DNA from: Clarireedia homoeocarpa
Taxonomy: Eukaryota; Ascomycota; Leotiomycetes; Helotiales; Rutstroemiaceae
DNA: 64,000 nucleotides
Direction: 5' to 3'
NCBI GenBank assembly: GCA_001465935.1
Contig: LNKV01000018.1
Location: 84,542-148,541, forward strand
Shown here: in pieces, positions 1-9,835 of the stretch
Position numbering within the stretch: position 1 is the first letter of the stretch
Layout: each line of letters opens with the position of its first letter
Position numbers and translations under genes: made by a program
Notes under the pieces: generated by a model
Databases searched by the model: none
Told to the model about the DNA's origin: nothing
What the model saw: only the letters and a program-made list of their open reading frames with translations

Positions 1-7
1 GCCGTAT

Positions 8-15
8 TATATATA
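8..15 (+). promoter_or_regulatory. TATA-like element upstream of phosphate transporter
   Basis: TATATATA lies about 180 nt before the chosen ATG at 197, a plausible distance for a fungal core promoter. No exact CACGTG (the NUC-1/Pho4 site known from phosphate-regulated genes) is visible in the short upstream stretch; only CACGCG and CACGTA variants occur. Confidence 0.35.
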
Positions 16-196
16 CAGCTTCAGCTCATTGGGTCTATATAGTGGAGCTTCTCCATTCATTCCACTTCTTCACACACCTCGCTCACGCGTGTCGGCTCGT
101 CCACGTATAGCTTAACTACTTGATATCATAAGCATCGAGTACTCCCCTTACGTTCCACCACGCCCTGCGAAGCCAACGCACAGTCCCGACCCCGCT

Positions 197-2709
197 ATGG
201 AGAGCCTTCCAGAACCTGCTCTTCCGCTCCCGACAATTATAGGGAGGACGGCGGGGGGCAATGCCGCTTTCCATAACTTTAATAATGATTATTCGCATAT
301 TCAGGATCCAAACTTGAGGAGGAGGTTGGCGTTATCAGAGATTGATAAGGTGTGTATAATCCAGAATTGAGCTCCTGTATAAAGCTGTGTTGCCGAGCAC
401 AGCTTTTAAAGCTCTTATGTTCACCGGGACTTTTTGAATTGGGAGAGTGGAGCTAAAACTACCTTAGGTCCCGTTCGGATGGTATCATGTACGAGCAGTT
501 GTTGTTGCTGGAATCGGTTTCTTCACAGACAGTTATGATATCTTTGCTAGTATGTATCATTCATATCCAACAGCATCACAAGCAATTGGTGACTAACATT
601 AAAAAGTCAATCTTATTACATCCATGCTCGGCATGGTATTTTGGCAAGCCGACAACAACGGAGTCATACCCACCCACGTTAACACAGCCATCAAAGCCGC
701 TACATCTGGCGGTGCAGTTATCGGCCAGATAGGTTTCGGGTGGCTAGCTGACTCGATTGGAAGACGAAAAATGTATGGTGTGGAATTGGCTATTATTGTG
801 CTCGCGACATTTGCTCAGTCGCTCATAGGTCCAAGTCAAGCAGTTAGTATAATTGGATTGCTTGTTTTTTGGAGAGTAGTAATGGGAATTGGGATTGGAG
901 GAGATTATCCTTTATCTGCGGTTATTACTTCAGAGTGAGATGCTCTTTTCCTTTGGTTATGTCTTGTTGTTGAACGGTTGATGTTGGGTATTTCTGGTCA
1001 TTCTCCGCAGCTAAAATGCCCCTCCTCGAGTGTGGAGCATGGACCAATTTCCTTGGCCCTATCCTACACCTATATCGAGATCTTTATTATCGACAGGTAT
1101 TATAATGGGTTGGAATGCTAATTTGTGCAGATTCGCACCGACTCGGTGGCGTGGGGGAATGATGGCAGCCGTATTTTCAATGCAAGGTGCGGGCCAATTT
1201 GCCGCCGCCCTCGTCGCCCTTATAACCACTGTCGCTTTCCGAGAATCATTTATCCACACCACTCACTCATTCTCCAGCTGCGATTCCGTCTGCCAACTCG
1301 CCGCCGACCGAGCCTGGCGTATAATAGTCGGCTTTGGCGCTGTCCCCGCCTGCTTCGCCCTCTACTACCGCATCACCATCCCTGAGACCCCTCGCTACAC
1401 ATTCGATGTCGCGCACGACATCGAGAAAGCCGACGCTGATATAAAAGCGTACATGAACCGGCAGAAAGAAGGGGTCGTCGACCCCATCACTCAGCAGAAA
1501 ACAAAACAAGATATCGGCCATCATCTCTCCCAACCCAGCGCCTCTTGGTCCGACGTCTACCATTACTTTAAGCAATGGGATAACCTCAAGGTCCTCCTCG
1601 GCACAACTCTCTCCTGGTTCTTCCTTGATCTCGCATTCTATGGCCTCGGGCTCAACAGTAGTACGGTGCTCTCCGCCATCGGCTACGGTACCGGCTCAAC
1701 GATCTACGACATACTCTTCAACAACGCAGTCGGGAACTTAATTCTCGTCTGCGCAGGCAGTATACCAGGATACTGGCTAAGTGTCTTCACCGTTGACACC
1801 ATTGGTCGCAAACCCATCCAAATACTCGGTTTCACTATCCTCACTATGCTCTTCTGCATCATCGGTTTCCGCTACCACTCGCTATCCGAAGGACCTCTTC
1901 TAGTCCTCTACATCCTCGCACAAATATTCTTCAATTTCGGTCCCAACACCACCACATTTCTCATTCCCGGAGAATGCTTTCCCACGCGTTACCGCTCAAC
2001 AGGCCATGGCCTCAGCGCCGCGAGTGGGAAAATAGGCGCGATTATCGCACAAGTCATTTCGCAGCCTCTGCTAACAAAAGGCGCCAAGGAAAATTGCACC
2101 GGCTCGGCGTGCTCCCCGTGGTTGAATCATCTTATGCAAATCTTTGCATTGTTTATGCTATGCGGCACGCTTGTCTCATTTCTCGTGCCGGAGACGAAGG
2201 GCAGGACGTTGGAGGAGTTGGTGGGTGAGGCGGGGAGTAGTTTGGATTCGGTGGTGGGAGGAGGAAAGGGGGCCTGGTGGAATCTGTTTAAGGGGGGGAG
2301 GCCGGCGGGGTTTGCGCCAGCGGCGAGGAAGAGTCCGGGGTTAGGGTTTGTGGGTGGGACAAAGGGGGGGTTGGGGTTAGGGAGGGGAAAGTCGAAGAGG
2401 GTTAGGGTGGGGATTATGACAAGTCCGGAGTTGGTGGGCATGAATAAAGGCGAGGAGGGTGTAGGTGTGGGGGTGGGTTCGGATAGAGGGAGGAGGGGAG
2501 GAAGTGGGGAAAGTGAGGTGGGGTTTGCGGGGAAGGGCGGTGTGTTTGAGGATGGGCCTGAGTATGGGTTGGGTGGGGGCCCGCTGCCTGGTTGGGGCGC
2601 AGGATGGGCGGTTCAGAGGGATGATGTGGGTACGAGGGGGGACGAAAGGGAAAGGGGCAGGAGGATGGAGAGCATACAGCTAATGGACGTGGGGAAACTT
2701 TTGAAGTGA
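197..2709 (+). CDS. Pho84-type high-affinity inorganic phosphate transporter (MFS, PHS family)
   Basis: Four exons: 197-349, 468-549, 607-934 and 1131-2709, giving 713 aa. Frame is continuous across the introns and all are GT-AG. The spliced product carries FFTDSYDIFA near residue 69 and GIGGDYPLSA near 177, both hallmarks of fungal Pho84-type proton/phosphate symporters, followed by FAPTRWRGGMMA across the last junction. Twelve plasma-membrane helices are expected for the family. The family body ends near LVPETKGRTLEEL (about residue 540). After it comes a tail of about 170 residues rich in Gly, Arg and Ser, which makes the protein clearly longer than the usual 550-600 aa. The tail is open to the stop at 2707-2709, but its DNA is one long run of G tracts. 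The third intron is 196 nt and contains a second open stretch, so alternative splicing there is possible. Substrate assignment is by family only. Confidence 0.88.
2230..2660 (+). repeat. G-tract-rich segment inside the transporter 3' coding region
   Basis: The plus strand has dozens of runs of three or more G over about 430 nt, including several GGGTTAGG-like and GGGGTTGGGG-like stretches near 2336-2385. The segment encodes the Gly/Arg-rich tail. Its base composition is unlike the upstream part of the same exon, which is C-rich in third positions. Confidence 0.7.
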
Positions 2710-4274
2710 GGTGGGATAACCGAGGCATAGGTTCATATTTACCTCTCCAGTAGATGATTTATAGAAGGATGGATAGACTGGTGGATGTATTGTATATTAC
2801 AAAAAGGAGTAAAAGGCTTGGACTTTGGATAACAAAGTGAGGTTGAAAGAATTTTTTGATGTTTGGGTGGTAAGATTACTGGCGCAAGAGGCTACGAACA
2901 AACATAACACGACGGATGGAAAAGGTAGGAGAGAGGAATGAGCTATTGGTGGAATACTAAAGCCTGGACGATGAAATCCTCGCGCGGCTCATGGAATAGC
3001 CATATCATGGAAGAGGTAGAGTATTCTGAGCTCTAATACCTATCGCACCTTAGACAGGACAGGATAAGTTAGGTTAGGTTAGAGAAAATGAAGTCCGATA
3101 GGGTGAAATTGGGATGGGTAGGGAAAGATTTCAACCACAAATCAACCCATATACCCATCAACATCTTATTCGTGCTTGTAATAATCATAGAGATACCAGA
3201 GATATATACCAAGTACTATTTCAAAATGCGAGTGTCTATCCATTAAGAGCTAAGCAAATATTTCTAATGGCTTCTTCTGTATGCAAGTCCTGTATCTACT
3301 TGTTAAAACATATCTTCTCATTCCTAACTATCTAATTTTGCATTCATGGTGAGACTTCTAATTCATATATATCCTCGTAGTCTGTTTACACAATCTCAAT
3401 ATCAATATCGTTACATTTGCATCCTCCATATAAGTACATCTCAATCGTCTATATCATATTTTATCAACCGCTCATATTCTTACAGACAAACATATTCTTC
3501 TCGTGCTTTTTCACCACCTTCTCCTTCTCCTTTTTGTCATAACACTCCTCTTCTGTGAAGCTGAACCAAAACCGGATCTCCTTTTTTTTTTTTCCTTTCC
3601 TTCCCACCATAACCATATTCCTTGCTTGTCCCCTATCACATGATATCATGTTGTAACGTAACCGTTGCATCCCAAGCCTTCCTATTACTTAGCCTTTCCC
3701 ATAGCCTATACATAATGAATACCCAAATCATATATATTTTCATATCCTTGTAAAAAAAAATATCCGTATCCCAGTTTCCGAGAACGTAATAACTCTAAAC
3801 TATCATTCCGTATCACGGGCCGCTAATGCTCTGCTAATCCTTATCCCTAATATATGCAGAAACAGAAGATAGATAAAATACAAAAGGAAAAGAAGGAAAA
3901 AACATAAACAGTAAAGCGAATGGGGGTGATTTTCGGATAAGCGGGAGTGTTGTTTGTTCCTTTCCCAGAGTTTCACGGTTGTGATTTCTGGAAATCAAGA
4001 AACTAACATGAATTTCGTATAGCGTAGATAGTCGTTATGTTTGACATTCGATCGTGTGAGGAGGGTCGTTTCGAGGAAGAGGTCAGAGAGAGCTTTGATT
4101 TTGAACGGAAAGTGAGATTGGGCAAACAGGCAGATTCGAAGGGTCTTTAGGTTGGAGTGTAAGAAATCGGCTGATCTGCTAGCCTGAGACGTCCAGAATG
4201 TCTCGAAATTGATTTGGTTGGGTGTCTTTCTCGAGGTCATGGAACAAGACGGGGCACTCCTCTCGACTATTCAT
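2710..4274. other. Intergenic, no supportable gene
   Basis: Holds the 3' flanks of two convergent genes, a run of 12 T near 3582-3593, an A9 run near 3752 and AT-rich sequence. The longest open stretches (about 80 codons) have no coding character or splice continuity. An 81-codon minus-strand frame at 3995-4240 lies just past the stop of the next gene and is best read as its 3' flank. Confidence 0.6.
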
Positions 4275-4707
4275 CTAAAAGCCTCCCAGATTTTTGAAAT
4301 CTCTCTCATACACCTGGTCAATCTTCGGCCGATGTCTAGATTCCTTTCTCAAATCACCAGCTGACAAAAACGGATCTGCTCGTGCAGGTGTACCGCGTCC
4401 GACGAATGTGCTGCTAGGTGTGGAGAAGAAGAGTTTGGCAAGGAGGTGTTCATTAGGATTGGTGCGGCGGGTGGAGCTGGAGCTTGGGGTGCGGAGGGGC
4501 TTGCTAGGTCGTGTTATGGAAAGGCTGGAGGTTGAGGAGGGTGTGAGGGTCAAGTGAACGGTGTTCTTGCTGGTGCTAATGGGGTGGAAGTTAGCGAGGT
4601 GTTTAATGGCTCACGCAGCGAGGTATGGAAAAGGCAAAGTGAGGAGATGGTGTGTTGTGGAGAATGTGGAGTGAAGTGGATATGTACCTGGTAGTGGATT
4701 TCGCCAT
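4275..4707 (-). CDS. Small conserved-looking hypothetical protein, 106 aa
   Basis: Two exons on the minus strand: 4707-4688 (20 nt, MAKSTT plus two bases) and 4575-4275. The 112-nt intron has donor GTACAT, a good branch site GCTAAC and acceptor TTAG, and frame is kept exactly, so this small gene is better supported than its size suggests. The first half is Ser/Thr-rich and basic. The second half has a compact motif region reading LAKLFFSTP, then GRGTPARADPFLSAGDLRKE, and ends FKNLGGF. There is no signal peptide or membrane segment. I do not recognise the family. The Ser-Thr-Pro and basic composition suggests a nuclear or regulatory protein, but that is only inference. Confidence 0.6.
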
Positions 4708-7219
4708 TGTGTTTAGCTTTTTTCGTTGATGATCAAGGTTTCGGATTCAGAGCCAGACTGATGGTAATGAATTGGTAACTTTCACGTCGATGATAGATTG
4801 AGCGATCCTTCACGCATAGGAGATTCTGTTTGGATAAAAATAAAACCTGACCTGTGCCGCAAAATCTGACGTCAGAGTACTGGACCCTGAAAATCCCCTT
4901 TTTTGACAAAAGCAGTAATGAGAGACGTCGACGTATGAGCCAAAGGGACTTGTCGAAAGTTCAACACGGCACAGCAGGTAGAATTTATAGTACGATGATT
5001 GTAAGAAATCTCACCAATTGGTTGTACAATCGATATCCACAATAGAACAGATCTCGAACTTATCACGAGTCGGGTCCAGCCCAGGCTGGAGCCGATAGGT
5101 GTACACGATGATCGTTTCACGACTCATTTTGAAGGCGTGTCAGCGTAGCCTAACAAAGGGATTAATCCAATCCCCATCCGAATCAACGAAGTGGTGCTGG
5201 TACGTTTGACTAATTGTTTGACGGGAGTTGGAGCCGTGATTGAATTGTGGAGTAATGCACATGTTCTTCTACAGCACGAGAGCCTAGAAGCATTAACAGC
5301 TGAGTTTTATCCACTTGGACAACTGGGATTCGTGGATGAAGTCGTAAGGGCAATGTAACATCAGGTGAAAACGCCAAGCGAGCGCTGGCCGGTGGGCCGG
5401 AGGCTTTGGGGTCATTCAGGCTGTGATCGAGGGATAGGATGGGGTAAGGGTAGTTTGCCACGTTGCCTATTTATCCGTGATAGGGTTGATGTGATGTACA
5501 CGCGACAACTGTTTGAGGAGACACAGCACGCCGTTTTCAATGCTGGATAAAAGGAAAAGTTCGGAATAAGGATATTTCTCGGGAAACGGTACATCGAAAC
5601 CCGTAGACGGATTAGGTGGGCTGTTTTCTATTAGGTAGTGGTAGACATAGACCTAGATCGCAAAGATGTAATCCTTGTTGCGAGTCGTGGCCTGTGGCTC
5701 ACTTTCTCCTCGGTTTGCATGCTGATTAAGAGCAGATGAGAACATCGAACTGGGAGAGAAAGAAATAAGGGAAGCTCTTGTTGCACAGCAGCACCCACTT
5801 GGCTAACTTATGATGTATCTCCTTGAATATCATTCTGCTTGAAGTGAGTTGGGGAATGCGAGATTGGTATAAGAACAAGGAGGTGTCTAGCACGCAGCAC
5901 GCTATGCGAACGAATGGAAGTATAAAAGAAACGAGCAGCAAACAGTAAGAAGACTCAAGACTCCGATGAGCTGCAGATGAAGGTCGCAGCCGTATCGGTT
6001 GCTGCAAGCTTTCAAGGAAGAACAATTTCCACATAGCTCGCTGGGTCAAAACATGCTGGGTCAAACATGCTGCGTCCGATGCTTGCTGAGAACATGCTGG
6101 GTGGAAAAGAAAAAACGGAAAAGGGAAATGGGAAAAGGGAAAAGGGAAATGGAAAAGAATGTGAGCAAAGCGGCTGACTAATTGAATGCTACCCACCTGA
6201 GCCACCTCCACTCACTGACTGGCACATGAAAAACAAACATTCGAGCCACCTCCTTGATTGTTTATTGTCTCAATTCCCACTTTTATACTCGATTATGATA
6301 TCTCCGCTCATAGAACAATCCCTTTCATCATGCGAACCATTCTGGTCTTTGCGAAAAACGGGCTAGATCCGATGTATTTGTCGGGAGGCTTGAATTCTCT
6401 CCTATCGTGAGGCCCTTCGATCAAACGGGGAACGTACCCGTCGCCAACTTACATCATGCGGGATGGGCTGATGCGATACATCTAATTCCCCATTGTCCCT
6501 GCGTTCAAAACCTGCACTCCTTACGCAGGTCTACAGAGGGCCTATATTGTTTTTCTGCTTCCGAGTGGATGGAAAGATGCAGGAGAATAATTCTACGATA
6601 AGAGTCCTGGGAGTCAAAACTTGAAAGGACATTGTCGTTTTATTGTGTCGGTTACCTATCTGTTGGACTCGACACCTGCGCAACGGTAATCAAGAATTGG
6701 TGCTGCGTGCGTTTGGTACAAGATAAAGCAGAATTTTCGTTCTAATCCATTTCTTCTGACATCACCACCGCCACTACCACTACTTTGTTTATGTTTGTTT
6801 CTGCTTGTCGAGGGCAGGAATTCTTGGCCGGCAACAAGGGGTGCCGATGTGGCGTGTATAGTGAAAAGCCTTACCTGCGGGAGTAGTATGAGCAATCTAT
6901 CGCTCCAATCAACCTCGCAAATCTGAATCGGATTGATCGATCTATCGCCAGTATCAGATATGCAAAAGAATGTTGCTCCTCACAACCCAGCCAACTTTTT
7001 ATCGGGATGGTCTCCAGGGATATATACCTCTCTCCTTGTTTTGTAAATCATCTCCCTACAGGAAGCTATCTATTGTGTCTGTCTATCTTTCACTTTGTTG
7101 TCATGTCAATCCGATTCAGCTGAAACCTGACTCAATACTGAGAAGAAAGGCCTTTATTATTTTCATCATCTCCAGGGGGACCGTCGGGAATCCACCTTAC
7201 TTTGCATTCCACGTTAGCA
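4708..7219. other. Intergenic, no supportable gene
   Basis: About 2.5 kb with only short or low-complexity frames. It contains a purine tract of GGGAAA-like units at about 6115-6162 and a run of diverged ACATGCTGGGTCAAA-like units at about 6040-6105. A 161-codon minus-strand frame across these repeats is rejected as coding. TATATA at 7021-7026 lies about 195 nt before the next gene. Confidence 0.6.
6040..6162 (+). repeat. Short diverged tandem units followed by purine tract
   Basis: Three to four copies of a unit close to ACATGCTGGGTCAAA (about 6040-6105) run directly into an imperfect GGGAAA-type purine tract (about 6115-6162). Seen by eye; the copies differ by a few bases. Confidence 0.55.
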
Positions 7220-8143
7220 ATGAGAGATTTCCATGACGGACAGTTCGGTTCAGAACTCCCTATCGATAATGATCTGATAACCATCCCTCCACACACCATG
7301 TGTGATGGCTGGTTGTTATCATCGTCAACAATGGTTCTGTCAAAGTTAGAACTGAACAAAAGCTTTTTACAGCCTTTGAGCCCACAGGGCAGCGGCTCGG
7401 AAACTCTCAAAGGCAACAAACAGGAGGTGCCATTTAGTGCACAAATTCATCCATGGCGACGGCCTTCTCTTCCGGAGACTGATCCTGGGATGATGGAGGA
7501 TCTGTTTGGCATATCAGATGGAGAACTATCATCGGATGATGATCAATTTGCATACTATGCATCATCGTCAACATCAAGTTATCCCTCAGAGACTCAAGAA
7601 GAAGATGTTTGGAATCGTTATTTCTATGCGCCTGAGCGCACTCCTCCTCCACCACCTCATACATCCCTTCCGCCTCAACACGCATACACGTTCTTTCCAA
7701 GCCCAACACTCACGCCAACTCCATCAAAAGAGTACTCTCATCATACAACCCACAAATCATGGCCTCAACAACCCTGGCCCGAACGCTTCGATTCGCGACC
7801 CGACCGCCGCCGACGCGCTCAAACTATTGCATCGCCATCGAAACCTTCCTTGTGCAATCTCGCAACATATCCCTTTCCGGGCATGTGCACACCGTCCTCT
7901 GATCATCCTCTCTTGCACTGCGACTCTTCCACTCCGCTGATCCTGAAGTCCGGATTCGAAACAGACTCCGATGACGAAGAAGACGAAAACTCTCCAAGTA
8001 AGATGGCGAAGGCCATCGACGAGATGTGCGAAAAGTTTCGATTACGCAGCACAGAAGAGAAGGAGAAACCGAGGAGAGCTAGAGGAGGATTCAGAAGGAG
8101 TGCGAGTGAGGCTTTGAAGGGAGTTTTTGGAGGGAAAAGGTAG
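7220..8143 (+). CDS. Hypothetical protein, Ser/Pro-rich and acidic, 307 aa
   Basis: Single exon from the first ATG at 7220. The bases just before it (CGTTAG then CAATG) look like an intron acceptor, so a 5' UTR intron is possible. The product is mostly disordered. An acidic stretch SDGELSSDDD is followed by a Pro-rich stretch around PPPPPHTSLPP, a basic PDRRRRAQTIASPSKPS patch, a second acidic cluster TDSDDEEDENSPS, and a basic C-terminus ending ALKGVFGGKR. The segment MAKAIDEMCEKFRLRST could form a short helix. There is no signal peptide or membrane segment and I recognise no domain. The composition fits a regulatory or scaffold protein of filamentous fungi. The neighbours are long non-coding stretches on both sides, so context gives no hint. 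Confidence 0.6.
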   Translation: MRDFHDGQFGSELPIDNDLITIPPHTMCDGWLLSSSTMVLSKLELNKSFLQPLSPQGSGSETLKGNKQEVPFSAQIHPWRRPSLPETDPGMMEDLFGISDGELSSDDDQFAYYASSSTSSYPSETQEEDVWNRYFYAPERTPPPPPHTSLPPQHAYTFFPSPTLTPTPSKEYSHHTTHKSWPQQPWPERFDSRPDRRRRAQTIASPSKPSLCNLATYPFPGMCTPSSDHPLLHCDSSTPLILKSGFETDSDDEEDENSPSKMAKAIDEMCEKFRLRSTEEKEKPRRARGGFRRSASEALKGVFGGKR

Positions 8144-9207
8144 GTTATATGACATGATGGCGAGTTCCGAGCTGGAGAGGGCCGAGGGATATAGGTGATG
8201 TGTTCATTGTTAGAATGGACGATCTGACAGATGGAACCGGTATTCCAAATGATTGATGGCTACGATTATTCTGAGATTCGATATGGATTGGAGTACAGGT
8301 ACCTTACGGACATCTGATGATACAGTATCACTATTTCCTTTCCTAAACGACAGTCTGTTACACATTTTCCTTTATTCATATCGGTATACAAAAGGCTGTT
8401 TGGAGTAAAAAGGAAGAAAAAAACAGGGATTTTCATTCGACTGGCAGAATTTATTTATGATAGATGATGAGGGATGATGAGGGATGATCAATTGGTGTTA
8501 CTTTGGGCTGAAATGAAATTTCATGGTGTTAATGGTGCGCTAGGATAGGAGATATGGCTGTAACGACGGCAATGATGGATGTTATTATGAGCACAACATT
8601 ATCCTTGTGGTATATGATAGACAAAAAGATAATATTACTATCATTCTCTGATGTTTTTCGCTCTTTACTATAGTAATACTGCTTTGGAGGGCTTCTTGGT
8701 GTGGTATACCTCCTACAAACAGTACATAGAGACCATAGTCCCACCCACTAGTTACAGTTCTGTCATCCACTATCTTGACTATCAATGTCCCCTTGAGTGC
8801 CACACGCGGTTCCAATACCTTGTCTTTGGTGAGAGGGGACAGTCACTCGCCCACTCACCCCATCCGCCGGCCCCCACAAATCTAAGACTCCGACGCGTCG
8901 ACTGTAATATCGTCAAGAAACATCACAATTCATAAATCCATCCGGCTTCTTCGGGGGATCGTCATTTTACAGATCCGCGCTGTCTCGTGGGTTTTTCGAC
9001 GAGGGGTTATTCCCAATGCATACTTTGCTATCTTCTTATTCCTAATCAACTGTCTGACCATCACGTCGTCGTCGATCAAACCTCAGCAACAACCCCTGGG
9101 CTTTCGCAGCCAGCCAGTGATGTAATTGGATCCTATAGTATCACCGTAACTTACACCAGAACCTATGATATGGTCAACCTTCTCTAAGTAAGTATGTAGG
9201 TAGCAAA

Positions 9208-9318
9208 AACTTGAGCCATCATCGATATCATCATCAAAAACAACTCGGCGCCCACATGGACCACAGCGAACATCGATTCATCCACCCACCTTCAAGCAGT
9301 ACAGTACCCCTTCCTCTA
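9208..9318 (+). repeat. Imperfect tandem duplication, copy 1
   Basis: Starts AACTTGAGCCATCATCGATA and ends near CCCTTCCTCTA. It matches copy 2 at 9378-9497 with scattered substitutions and small indels; the block CATCGATTCATCCACCCACC is identical in both. The period is about 170 nt. Confidence 0.85.
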
Positions 9319-9377
9319 ACTACCATCACAAAAAAACCCTCCTGCGTCATCGTAACATTCCCTAGTTCTAAAGTAGA

Positions 9378-9497
9378 AACTTGAGCCATCACCGACATCA
9401 CCATCCAGAAACAACTCAGCGCCCACTTGGACCCAGCGAACATCGATTCATCCACCCACCTTCAAGCAGTACTGTCCAGTAAGTACCCTTTCCTCTA
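9378..9497 (+). repeat. Imperfect tandem duplication, copy 2
   Basis: Second copy, starting AACTTGAGCCATCACCGACA. It carries an extra CAGTAAGT-type insertion before the CCCTTTCCTCTAC end. Between the copies lie about 60 nt that are not obviously repeated. Confidence 0.85.
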
Positions 9498-9787
9498 CAT
9501 ACAGAAATAACTGATGGACATGCTATGCTATACCTACATTGGCTCATTACTTGTATTTGCGTAACTCACCCCTCCCTCTCTCTCTTCCACGCGTCGGCAC
9601 CCTTTCCCCGAATCCGAGAAATTACTGTGCTTGTACTGTACTCGGTACGGTAAAGTAAGTAGTTCGACGGGCCAGGCGCAGCATGTGGCATCAGCGTCGC
9701 GATTCAATGTTTCTCTTCCCCTTCTTTTTGCTCTTTTGGAGATGAGGTTTTACTTGCTTGCTCTATTGAGATTAGGAGAGATTGGGG

Positions 9788-9835
9788 TTGGGATTGGGAT
9801 TGGGATTGGGATTGGGATTGGGATTGGGATTGGGG
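9788..9835 (+). repeat. TTGGGA hexanucleotide microsatellite
   Basis: About eight uninterrupted TTGGGA units. The G tracts are regularly spaced, so a G-quadruplex is possible on the plus strand. The unit resembles but is not the TTAGGG telomere repeat. Confidence 0.9.

Noticed and set aside
5726..6211. 161-codon minus frame rich in Phe/Ser/Leu
   Set aside because: It is the reverse complement of the GGGAAA purine tract and short repeats, so its composition is repeat-derived.
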